Below are positions 33,472 to 41,538 of a DNA stretch of 64,000 nucleotides, piece after piece. Position 1 is the stretch's first letter. Every line of letters begins with the position of its first letter. Source of the DNA: Nocardia pseudovaccinii NBRC 100343 (GTDB taxonomy: Bacteria; Actinomycetota; Actinomycetes; Mycobacteriales; Mycobacteriaceae); the NCBI RefSeq assembly GCF_001613225.1, contig NZ_BDBY01000043.1:28205-92204 (forward strand). Direction: 5' to 3'. The translations under genes and the position numbers were made by a program. Under the pieces are notes generated by a model. It worked only from the letters and a program-made list of their open reading frames with translations, had not been told where the DNA came from and did no database searches.

Positions 33472-34265
33472 CCGACACCCCGACCACCTACAGCCACTGG
33501 ACCCGCCGCCCCCTGACCTACCTGCCGGTGCACCGGCAGGGTCGGCTCATCGGGTATCTCTGGGCCTCCGAAGACCACCACGCAGCCGGTTTCGAACGCC
33601 AACTCGCCACGGCCGGAGACGATCTCGACTGCCTGCTCGCCTGGGAACGCCGCCTCGACGACGCGGCCCGGCGCGGCCTGACACCGAGGGAAGCCATCCA
33701 AGAATGGATCGGCGAACCCGAAGACCCGGTCGCCGGCACGATTCCGCCCGGGATCCGGTTCGGCCGCGCCCCGAGCCTCGCCGAGCTGTGGGACCGCCTC
33801 AATCCCGACGGCCCGCCGCTGGGCGAGGGGCCGCTGGTCCAGGACGACACCTATCCCGACGGCACGCCGGTCGACCGCCGCCATGGCTGGGGACCACTGG
33901 TGAGCGTCCCGCTACAGACCTACCCCACCGAAACCGACTCCCCCGTCCGATACCTTCCGGTCCGGATGGAATCCACTGTGGTCGGCTACCTTTGGGCCGC
34001 CACCACCGGCGAGGCGGGCGGCTATCTACCACGCGCCCGAGCCGGACAAGCCGGGGAGATCGCCGCAGGGCTCTGGCAACTGCGGTTCAGCGACGCCTAC
34101 CTCGCCGGACTACCGGCCACCGCCGTACTGACCCGGTGCCGCGACTTCCCCGCCGACCGGCTCTCCGGAGTCGTCGGCACCGACGCCGCGGAACGAGAGG
34201 CACCCAGCCTCACCGAGATTCGGCACCTGGCCGACGACACCAACACCGGAGGACACGATGAGTAA
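33468..34265 (+). CDS. 265-residue protein with two similar halves, coupled to the giant toxin gene
   Basis: The ATG overlaps the stop of the giant gene (ATGA), which implies translational coupling. The protein has an internal duplication: YLPVHRQGRLIGYLWAS near the N-terminus and YLPVRMESTVVGYLWAA in the second half, each followed by an acidic, Gly-rich loop. No signal peptide or membrane segment is seen, so it is probably cytoplasmic. I do not recognise a family. Its position directly behind a toxin gene and before a WXG100-like gene suggests an immunity protein or a secretion chaperone. The start is fixed by the overlap. Confidence 0.8.
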   Translation: MTDTPTTYSHWTRRPLTYLPVHRQGRLIGYLWASEDHHAAGFERQLATAGDDLDCLLAWERRLDDAARRGLTPREAIQEWIGEPEDPVAGTIPPGIRFGRAPSLAELWDRLNPDGPPLGEGPLVQDDTYPDGTPVDRRHGWGPLVSVPLQTYPTETDSPVRYLPVRMESTVVGYLWAATTGEAGGYLPRARAGQAGEIAAGLWQLRFSDAYLAGLPATAVLTRCRDFPADRLSGVVGTDAAEREAPSLTEIRHLADDTNTGGHDE

Positions 34266-34995
34266 GAAGCCCGTAGAGGTCAAGCCGGACGGAATACGCC
34301 GCGCCGCAAGCGAATTCGACGGTGTCGCCGACACCACCAAGAAGCTCTTGGACACGCTGAAGGCCGCCTCCGAGAGCAAGGGCGAGCCGTGGGGCGGCGA
34401 CAAAGCCGGTCGCAAGTTCGCCGACGGTGAGCAGGGATACAAGAAGAACCGCGACAATACCGTCGAATCCTTGTCCAAGGTCGTCGAAGTCTTCCGGCAG
34501 AACGCGACGAACCTCCGGGATACGGCGACTATGTACGAGGAGAACGAACGCCGCGCGTCCAACGCCCCCACCCCGCAAAACCGCGACACCTACCAACCCG
34601 ACCAGCAACGCAACGCACCCATCGCCCGCACCCGGCAGAACCGCGACACCTACCAACCCGACGAACAACGCAACGCACCCATCGCCGACGTCCGAAGCGA
34701 CATTCCATCGCGACCGGCATTGCGCAGCTCCCTGCCCGGCAGCGACCCTGCACACGACTCCGCGCCCCGGCTCAAACCCTTCTCCATGCGTGTCTCCGAG
34801 GCCGCCGCGATACCCGATACGGCACCGAGCACAGAGGGCGTCGTCGAGACCCCGCAGGACACACCACACGAACCCCACTCGGCCCCAACAGAACTGCGAC
34901 CAACCACCCACTTCCCGCGAATGGACGTCCCGGCGCAGAACGACGCATACCCCGTACAGTCGCGCCTCGCCGTGGAGGCAGAACCGGATGCCTGA
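34258..34995 (+). CDS. WXG100-like type VII secretion protein with disordered tail
   Basis: The first 100 residues form a helical region with a turn around PWGGDKAGRKFADG (Trp45, Gly47), matching the helix-WxG-helix layout of WXG100 proteins. A disordered Pro-rich tail of about 145 residues follows, containing two 20-residue repeats (NRDTYQPDQQ... and NRDTYQPDEQ...). Canonical WXG100 proteins are about 100 residues, so the tail is unusual. It overlaps the upstream gene by 8 bp. Proteins of this type usually pair with, and are exported with, larger substrates of ESX systems; the giant toxin is the obvious candidate partner. Confidence 0.78.
   Translation: MSKKPVEVKPDGIRRAASEFDGVADTTKKLLDTLKAASESKGEPWGGDKAGRKFADGEQGYKKNRDNTVESLSKVVEVFRQNATNLRDTATMYEENERRASNAPTPQNRDTYQPDQQRNAPIARTRQNRDTYQPDEQRNAPIADVRSDIPSRPALRSSLPGSDPAHDSAPRLKPFSMRVSEAAAIPDTAPSTEGVVETPQDTPHEPHSAPTELRPTTHFPRMDVPAQNDAYPVQSRLAVEAEPDA
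34579..34695 (+). repeat. Two-copy 60-bp direct repeat inside the WXG100-like gene
   Basis: Almost identical units begin at 34579 and 34639 and encode NRDTYQPD[Q/E]QRNAPIA. The period is exactly 20 codons, so copy number can change without a frameshift. Confidence 0.85.
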
Positions 34996-35024
34996 ACAGG
35001 CGGAGCGGCTAGCCTCCGGCCGGG

Positions 35025-35279
35025 TCACGCTCGCACGTATGTGCCGTCGAACTCGGCCTCGTCCTCGGTCCACCGTGTCTTCGGCGCGGTGAGCTGCTCG
35101 TCGAACAGCTTCCCGCGGGTGCGCGGACCGGTGCCGTGGTTGCGCATTTCCTCACGGTTCCAGCCGATTCCGGCGCCGAACAGCACTCGGCCGCCGGACA
35201 GCAGATCGTGGCTCGCCACCTCGTTCGCGGTGTGGATGACGTCGCGCTGCGGCAGCAGGGCGGTTCGTGACGCATATGT
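35025..35279 (-). pseudogene. Fragment of an F420-dependent luciferase-like (LLM) oxidoreductase
   Basis: The minus strand encodes about 84 residues including LLPQRDVIHTANEVASHD, LLSGGRVLFGAGIGWN and TRWTEDEAEFDGTYV. These fit the central part of LLM-class F420-dependent oxidoreductases, which are normally about 280-300 residues long. Stop codons bound it on both sides, and neither the N-terminal barrel strands nor the C-terminal part is present. It is a remnant, not a working enzyme. It lies antisense between the toxin operon and the AfsR-like gene. Confidence 0.8.
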
Positions 35280-35289
35280 TCAGTCCGGG

Positions 35290-35333
35290 TGACGCTGTGG
35301 TTCACGCGCGGGTGGCACCGATCCTCCTAGACT
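35290..35333 (+). promoter_or_regulatory. Promoter-like element A upstream of the AfsR-like gene
   Basis: A 23-bp core (35290-35312; starts TGACGCTGTGG, ends CACGCGCGGG) is followed after 15 bp by TAGACT (35328-35333), a TANNNT -10-like hexamer. The same core, the same 15-bp spacing and TACACT occur in inverted orientation at 40384-40427, upstream of the SRPBCC gene. Shared sequence and orientation towards a gene suggest one common regulator. No -35-like hexamer is seen at 17 bp, so an activator may be needed. Confidence 0.5.
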
Positions 35334-35574
35334 TCGCGGTAGCTCGACCGAACGGGAGCGACCTCCCGTACGCAGATGTTGCTGCACGCTGCGCCACGCA
35401 GACAACACGGGTCGACTCCGTACCGATACCGGACCCGGTCACCGACCGACGAGGTGAAACGGCCGCTGCGCGATACCGACCCGAAGGTCGCTCCGCTGGT
35501 GGGCGGTGTCGGCCGCCTTCGTCCGGCATGCCAGGGAGTGCCTCGTCAGAGTGAATCGAATGTGAGGAACTTGT

Positions 35575-38500
35575 ATGGCAGCGCAGCAGAGCCCCGGTAT
35601 CGGCGATGCCAAACCCGGGGAGCTTCGGCTGAACCTGTTGGGACCGGTGGAGGTGCGACTGGAGGGCCGTCAGCTGGATATCACGGCACCGCAGCAGCTG
35701 GCCGTGCTTGCCATCCTCGCGGCCGAGCCGGGACGAACGCTGTCGACGACGCAGCTCGCCGAACGTCTGTGGGGCGATTGGCCTCCGTCGTCGGCCGTCG
35801 GTGCGCTGCGCAATCATATGCACGCCCTGCGCCGCCAATTCGAGCACCATGGCCACCCGGGCGCCGGGACGAAATGGCTCGACACGATTCGCGGTGGCTA
35901 CCGGCTCGGACTGCCGGTCGGGTCCGATGCCACCGCAGTCGAGGCGCTGCTCGCGGCCGCCGAATCCGACCGCAACTCCGGCGCGGCCGCTGAGGCGAAC
36001 GAGAAACTGACTGCCGCACAACAACTGTGGCGCGGCGATCCACTGGTCGGCCTGCCCGGACCGTGGGCGGAGGAGGAGCGGGCCCGCCTGCGCCGGCTGC
36101 GGTCGACCCTGCACGAGGCCGCGATAGTTGTCGCGGTGGACCTGGATCGGTATTCGGCCGCACTCGCGGAGCTGGAGGCGCGCGTCGAAGCCGAACCACA
36201 TGGCGAGCGATGGCACGAACTGCTGATGATCGCGCTGTACCGGAGTGGGCGGCGGGCCGAGGCGCTCGACGTCTTTCACAATGCACGTCGACTGCTCGCC
36301 GACGAACTCGGCGTGGAGCCCGGCCCGCGGCTGGTCCGGTTGCATCAGGAGTTCCTGTCGACAGAGCCACCGATCCCCAGCGCCACGCATCTGGTCACCG
36401 TGCGTGACTTGCCGCCTGCCGAAGGAGAACTCGGGACCCCGACGCAGTTACCCCTCGACATCGCCGACTTCGTCGGACGCGAAGATCTGGTCCACGAACT
36501 GGCCGACGTGCTGGGCGAGGCCTCCGACCGCCGTGCGGTGGTGGCGATCACCGGAATGGCCGGTGTCGGAAAGACCACGCTCGCAGTGCATCTCGCGCAC
36601 CGCGTACGGGACCACTACCCGGACGGCGTGACCTATCTCGACCTCGGCGGGATGGACGAGCGCCCGCGATCGATGGACACGCTGCTCGCGGGCGCATTAC
36701 GCTCGATCGGCGTCGACCCCGGCGAGATACCGCACGGGCTCGCGGAGCGAACGGAGCTGTGGCGCACCACCGTAGCGTGCAAGCGCATCCTGCTGGTGCT
36801 CGACAACGCCCGCGACGCCGACCACCTCACTGCGTTGCTGCCGGGCCCGGGCGCGGCGGCGGTGCTGGTCACCAGCCGTTCGAGCCTGGCGGAATTATTC
36901 GATGCGCGGCTGGTCCCTCTGGACGTCCTCACCCCGGACCAGGCATGGACGCTACTGGAGCGCATGGTGTCCGCGCCACGGTTGTCCGCCGAACCGGAAG
37001 CGGCACAGGCGATCCTGCGCGCCTGCGGCCACCTTCCCCTGCCGCTGCGCATCATCGGAGCGCGGCTCGCCAGTCGGCCCGGCCGGCAGCTCGCCGCTCT
37101 CGCCGAGCGCCTGGCCGACGAGCACGTCCGGCTGGCCGAACTCGCGGTCGGCAACACCAGTGTGGAGCTCGCGTTCCGGGCCAGTTACCGTCGGCTCGAC
37201 CCCGAGTTGTCACGCGCGTTCGTCCTCGTCGCGTTCTGCGATGCGCCCCATTTGCCCATCGCCGCCATCGCCGCACTGCTCGACCGAGAGATGGCCGAGG
37301 CCGAACACCTCTGCGAAGCCCTCGTCGACCTGGGCATGCTGCAGACACCGGAGTTCTGCCGCTACCGCTATCACGATCTACTGCGTCTCTACGCACGCAG
37401 CGTGGCGGAACCGGCGCACCAGCTCGAATGGCCGCAGGCCCTGCACCGGCTGGTCGATTTCTATCTCGCGAGCGCGAAAAACATTGTGGAACTGCGCGAT
37501 CCGGGTCTGGGCGCAGATTTCTACGCCGCCACCAGGGCAGCGGGGCAGCAGTACACCGACGAACGACACTGCACCGCATGGGCGTTCGCCGAGCGGTTCG
37601 GGCTGGTCGCACTCTACCGGCAGGTGGCCGAGCATTCTGATGCCCAGACCCGGACGCTCGCAGTCGATCTCGCGCTGTTGCTCGCGGTAGGTGAGGATGC
37701 GGGCGAGCATCTGCCCCAGGTGGCGCAGGCGCTCGAAGCGCTGAGCCGAGCGGCCGGGGACGACGGCGACCACCCGACCATGGCCAGGGCCGAGCTGGCC
37801 GCCGCCACCGCGCGGCTGATCGGCACGGGCGATCTGAGCGCCGAACACGCACTCCGCCACGCCGGGGCGGTTCTGCAAGAAGGGGGAGACCTGACCAGCG
37901 CCATCCTCGCCGAGCAGGCGCTCGGCACAGTCATGGACTACCGGGGCAAGACGGATGCCGCCATCGAACATCACCGCCGCGCCATCGAACTGGGGCGCCG
38001 AGGCCGGGACCCGGTTCGGTGAGGGGGTGAGCTGGGCGGCGATCGCTCGGGTGTGCTGCGACGCCGGGTGCTGGGCCGAGGCCGCCGAGGCCGCCGAGCA
38101 GGCCCTGCTCATCGCGCTGCAGGTCGGCAGTCTGCGGATCGAGTCGATGGCGTTGCACGAGTTGGGATTCGCGATACTGCAGCGCGGGGACTCCGTCCAC
38201 GCCCGCAAGCTGTGCGCGCAGGCGCTCGACATGGCCCGCCGACACGGCAGCCGACACCAGGAGGGATGCGCACTGACCCGACTGGCCGAGGTCGCCCTCG
38301 GTAGCGGCGATGCAGACACCGCGATGCAGATCGCTGAGGAGGCCGTGCAGGCACTCACCGAGGTCTCCGCTGCGGTGCGACGGCTGCAGGCGATGCAGGT
38401 GTATGCGCGCGCGCTGACCGCCGTCGGCCGTGCCGCCGAGGCAGCACCGATTCTGGACACGGTGACGCAAGCGAGCCGACACATCGGCCTCCCCGGCCCC

Positions 38501-38698
38501 GAACAGCATTCGGGAATGCCGACCAGTCGCACGGACCTGAAACCCGGTAGTCCTTCTGCCACTCCGACGGATTCGAGGTCACCAACAGAAGGCATGACCG
38601 ACAAAAGCGGAGTCGTGCTGCGCGGCGCGCCGTCGCACCATCGCTTCAGCCACGGCGTCGAGCCCATCCCGATACCTCACACCGGGCAGCACCGGTGA
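35575..38698 (+). pseudogene. AfsR/SARP-family regulator interrupted by a frameshift near 38000
   Basis: The first frame (35575-38022, 815 residues) carries an OmpR-type winged-helix domain (LNLLGPVEVRLEG...LRNHMHALRR), a bacterial transcriptional activation domain to about residue 265, and an NB-ARC ATPase with GMAGVGKTT (Lys333) and RILLVLDNARD. TPR-like helices follow. It stops right after HHRRAIELGRRGRDPVR. The next frame continues the TPR array without a break (RFGEGVSWAAIARVC ... EAAEQALLIALQVG) to 38698. One extra base around 37995-38005 explains this. It may be a real inactivating mutation or a sequencing error. The DNA-binding and ATPase parts are intact. The start ATG follows GAGGAAC. 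Proteins of this family activate nearby secondary-metabolite or secretion genes; the target is unknown. Confidence 0.78.
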
Positions 38699-38885
38699 CG
38701 TCGGACTGAGCGTCCGCGACGCGTGACCTGCTCCGGATGTCTATGTGCCGACGTTGCCTGCGCCGGACCGAATGGCCGTTCTACGGGGCGGAGTACAGGG
38801 CCGCGGCCAGGATTGCGGCGGGCACGGTGACCAGCAACGGCCGCGCCCGCGAGACCGCCAAGGACGCAGACTCCGACGCCGCCGA

Positions 38886-39032
38886 TTATTCCAACAGAGT
38901 GCCGACGGTGGCGCGCGTAGTACTGGTGGCCAGCGCAGTGTCGGGCCGCGGTGCCGCGTTCACCGTGCCGGCAGCGGCGGCAAGCGCCACCACGGCCGAC
39001 ACAGAGATCACGACATGCTTGCTCACCTTCAC
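38886..39032 (-). CDS. Small putative secreted peptide (48 residues)
   Basis: The start is a GTG preceded by AGGAAG five bases upstream. The product has a basic start (VKVSKH), a hydrophobic stretch (VVISVSAVVALAAAAG) and a likely signal-peptidase site after VNA/AP. This leaves a mature peptide of only about 22 residues. It lies 40 bp downstream of the hypothetical gene at 39073 on the same strand. It may be truncated, since small hydrophobic coding potential continues in other frames beyond the stop. Function unknown. Confidence 0.5.
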   Translation of the reverse strand: MKVSKHVVISVSAVVALAAAAGTVNAAPRPDTALATSTTRATVGTLLE

Positions 39033-39072
39033 AACTACTTCCTGGTCGTCAGTCTGCGGAACGATCGACTCG

Positions 39073-39546
39073 TCACCTGCGGCAATGCCGCAGTGCGGGG
39101 TGCCACAACGCTGTATCGGCCGAGGATCGACCGGCGGCGAAATCAGCGGCGGTGCCGTCTGATGCGGTCGTGCCGGTTGCCCGGTGCCAAGGGTAGGTAC
39201 CGACGTAACCGTTTCCTTGAAGATTCGCCCCTTCGGCGAGGTAGTAGGCACGCGCGAGGGCTTGGAGGACTGAATCCCACACGGGGCCTTGCTCTTCGGC
39301 GGGCGGAGCGTCGCTGAGCCACACCAGAGCGTCGATGGCATCCACCGCCAGCGCGGCGGCCTCGAGCACCGGCGAGGTTGCCCGGGCCGCACCGGCGTCG
39401 GTGGCATGGCGCTGTTCCAGCCACTGCCGCAGCTCGCGAACCGATGCCTCGTATACTGGCACCGCCGCACAGTTCGGCGATACGGAGCCGCCCCGAGTGA
39501 TCCCGACGGCACCCACTACGGCCCGTAGTCGGGCTGTAAATACCAC
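39073..39546 (-). CDS. Hypothetical 157-residue protein
   Basis: The GTG start is supported by a strong AGGAGG seven bases upstream. The central part is helical and acidic (YEASVRELRQWLEQRH, SPVLEAAALAVDAIDAL, VWDSVLQALARAYYLAEG). The N-terminus is short and hydrophobic without a clear signal peptide, and the C-terminus is basic and low-complexity. I recognise no family. It is followed on the same strand by the small secreted peptide, possibly as a two-gene unit. Confidence 0.5.
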   Translation of the reverse strand: MVFTARLRAVVGAVGITRGGSVSPNCAAVPVYEASVRELRQWLEQRHATDAGAARATSPVLEAAALAVDAIDALVWLSDAPPAEEQGPVWDSVLQALARAYYLAEGANLQGNGYVGTYPWHRATGTTASDGTAADFAAGRSSADTALWHPALRHCRR

Positions 39547-39846
39547 TTCGCTTCCTCCTGTACTCCGGATTCGCGGCTATGCGGTTGACCGACAGCCGCA
39601 CGCGCTAGGGGTCAGGAGACCGGCGCGTGGTCTGCGCAGCCGAAGCCGTCGCGGTTCCGGTCGATTCGCCGAACATCAGGGCGAGCGCCGCACCGGCCGG
39701 TTCCACGATCGCCGGGCCGCGCATCAGGCTCATGGTCGGGAATCGGCGTCACAACGAATACTGAACCGCCGCAATCGATTGCGATCACGAGATCGCCAGG
39801 GCGGGCGCTACGAACCGTACATCCCGGTGGTCGAGGCTTGCGTGGC
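39547..39846. other. Intergenic region, no clear gene
   Basis: No convincing gene was found. On the minus strand around 39605-39690 one frame reads IDRNRDGFGCADHA, which resembles the calcium-binding end of an excalibur domain, but the rest of such a domain is absent. It may be a remnant or chance. Confidence 0.4.
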
Positions 39847-40302
39847 TCACCAACGTTCCACGAAGCGCGCCAACGCGGCCAGGGTCTGCACCATCGTCCG
39901 CCGGTTGCGCACTGACCGTCGTCCCAGACCGGTGGTGACCACCGAGGTCACCTTGTAGAACAGGGAGCGCTGGTCGAAGACGCGCTCGATGACCTCGCAT
40001 CCCTTCGGGTGCGGGGCGATCTCGTACTCCCATGTCGACACCGGACGGCCCGCCGCCCGCACGGCGAAAGCAAAGCGTTTTCCCGGGTCGGCCACCGTCA
40101 CCGTGCAGATCGTGCTCCACTTCACCCACGGGCGCCGATTGTCCCCCCGGAAGGTGGATCCGACAGCGCCCGGCGCACCGGTGAGCCACTCCGCTCCTGC
40201 CGACTCCGGACTCCACTCACTCATCCGAGTCACGTCGGCGATCAGGTCATACACCTTCTGCCGGTCACCGGCCATCACATGCCGGACCTCGACTGCCGCC
40301 AC
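39847..40302 (-). CDS. SRPBCC family protein (polyketide cyclase/START-like fold)
   Basis: A GTG at 40302 behind GAGGTGGG gives 151 residues, the usual size of this fold; the longer upstream frame lacks a good ribosome site. VEVRHVMAGDRQKVYDLIAD, TRMSEWSPES, RFAFAVRAAGRPVSTWEYEI and GCEVIERVFD fit the SRPBCC pattern of a helix-grip pocket that binds small hydrophobic ligands. The ligand is unknown. A promoter-like element shared with the AfsR-like gene lies 82-125 bp upstream, suggesting joint control. Confidence 0.78.
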   Translation of the reverse strand: MAAVEVRHVMAGDRQKVYDLIADVTRMSEWSPESAGAEWLTGAPGAVGSTFRGDNRRPWVKWSTICTVTVADPGKRFAFAVRAAGRPVSTWEYEIAPHPKGCEVIERVFDQRSLFYKVTSVVTTGLGRRSVRNRRTMVQTLAALARFVERW

Positions 40303-40383
40303 AAAACCCACCTCACGAAGCCTGTTGGTGCACAGTTCTTTTCGCCCTCCCGCGAGGTCGACTCCGGGTCGGGCTACTGTCGC

Positions 40384-40427
40384 AGTGTAGGAAGATCGGC
40401 ACCGCCCGCGCGTGAACCACAGCGTCA
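40384..40427 (-). promoter_or_regulatory. Promoter-like element B upstream of the SRPBCC gene
   Basis: Read on the minus strand, this is the same 23-bp core as element A (40427-40405), 15 bp of mostly matching sequence (12 of 15) and TACACT (40389-40384) as a -10-like hexamer. The SRPBCC start lies 82 bp downstream. Similarity continues weakly past the -10. Confidence 0.55.
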
Positions 40428-40820
40428 TATGGAGGGAATATTTGCGCCAGATCGAGTTTTCCATGGACTCCTCGACCTCGGCCCCGCCGGTGAGCAGGCC
40501 GCCCTCGCCGCCCTGCTCGAACTTTCCGCGCCAACTTCCCGATTCCCCACTGAACCTTCGGTTTCGAGCCCGAGGTCAGGCACCTGCGCACAGCGCTGCC
40601 CCGCCGATCGTGATCGGCTGGGCAGCGCTGCGCTGGGCCTGCCGATCAGCTGTCGCAACCTCAACACTCTCACCAGCAAGGATGTCCGATTGCGATGAAA
40701 TAGCTATCAAGCGGCACGTGCGCCAAGGCTTTGCCCTGAAATGCGATATTGCCCGAATACAAGAAGATAGCCGGGAGTGATCCCATTCAGTGCCGTTCGT
40801 CTGTCGTCGAGGTCGGCGAG
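40428..40820. other. Intergenic region, no clear gene
   Basis: Short overlapping frames exist on both strands, but none has a convincing ribosome site or recognisable product. The last 140 bp before the glycine-zipper peptide are less GC-rich than the surroundings and may hold its promoter. Confidence 0.4.
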
Positions 40821-40925
40821 ATGATCGGTTGTGTCATCGGCATTCTCATCGGGATCTGGTTCTTCCTGGTGGGTGCCATCATCGGCTGTGCGGTCGGTGC
40901 GATCATCGGCCAGTTCCTCGCCTAG
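40821..40925 (+). CDS. Glycine-zipper small membrane peptide (34 residues)
   Basis: The frame starts MIGCVIGILIGIW and continues GAIIGCAVGAIIGQFLA before TAG. It is almost entirely hydrophobic with Gly every four residues (GxxxG pattern), so it should insert in the membrane as one or two short helices that pack closely. GAGG and GAG lie just upstream. Its regular pattern argues against chance, but there is no homology evidence. Role unknown; small membrane regulator or toxin-like peptide are both possible. Confidence 0.5.
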   Translation: MIGCVIGILIGIWFFLVGAIIGCAVGAIIGQFLA

Positions 40926-41055
40926 TTCGATTTGCCGATGACCAGCAGTTTTCGGTGTTGCAGGAGGTTGGCGTACTGGTCGATACCCCCTCCGGACACC
41001 AGCTGCAGCACTCCGAGCAATGTCACACCCGACGCCGGAGTTCTCAGACGCTCAC

Positions 41056-41247
41056 TCAGATGCACCAGACAACACTGCCGAGGGGGAAACACCACGTAGC
41101 TGATCCGAATGATCCGTCGACCGGAGCAATGGCGGACGCCGGAGGCGCGGCGACGGTCGAATCGGCAATGGCTGCGGGCGCCGCGAGCACGAGCAGGGGC
41201 GCGGCAATGGCAGTCGCGACCAGGGTTTTGACGATATTGTTAGACAT
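41056..41247 (-). CDS. Small secreted peptide (63 residues) with two cysteines
   Basis: AGGAAG lies five bases before the ATG. The N-terminus (MSNNIVKTLVATAIAAPLL) and following VLAAPAAIADS form a typical signal peptide with cleavage after an A-x-A motif. The mature part of about 35 residues ends WCFPLGSVVWCI, so its two cysteines could form one disulfide. No family recognised. Small secreted proteins of this form are common in Nocardia and mycobacteria. Confidence 0.68.
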   Translation of the reverse strand: MSNNIVKTLVATAIAAPLLVLAAPAAIADSTVAAPPASAIAPVDGSFGSATWCFPLGSVVWCI

Positions 41248-41538
41248 TTCGCTTCCTTACAACGAGCTTTGTTTCGTCCGTGTAGGAGGCCGCGCTGCCG
41301 AGCTACCGGACTGGGCTGCGAGTGCGTTACGTGCCGAATCGGCTTTGCGACACGCGATTCGCTACTTGGTGAAGTATTTGATGCGTCCCGCGAGAGAAAC
41401 GCGCATTCGACTGGCCGACAGCTGCAACATCGACCGGCCGGACAAGGCGTCATCCGGATCGCGGAAGGCGTCAAAGACAGTTTACCGCTGGCTACCGTAG
41501 TCACGAACGCAGCCGCGGTGTTCGGTTACCGCACCCGG
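41248..41538. other. Intergenic region, no clear gene
   Basis: Between the secreted-peptide start and the 3' end of the kinase-LuxR gene I see no supported coding frame. The promoter of the secreted peptide must lie at its left side. Confidence 0.4.

Noticed and set aside
33150..33390. Annexin-like repeat at the C-terminus of the giant protein
   Set aside because: EYRARTKGRDLVGDLHARL resembles part of an annexin repeat, but the calcium-binding loop is absent and the match is short.
34579..34695. Possible CRISPR-like repeat
   Set aside because: Only two 60-bp units, in frame inside a coding gene, with no spacers.
37990..38010. Programmed frameshift in the AfsR-like gene
   Set aside because: No slippery heptamer or pseudoknot was seen; mutation or sequencing error is simpler.
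39605..39690. Excalibur calcium-binding domain gene
   Set aside because: Only the last 15 or so residues resemble the motif and no complete frame exists.
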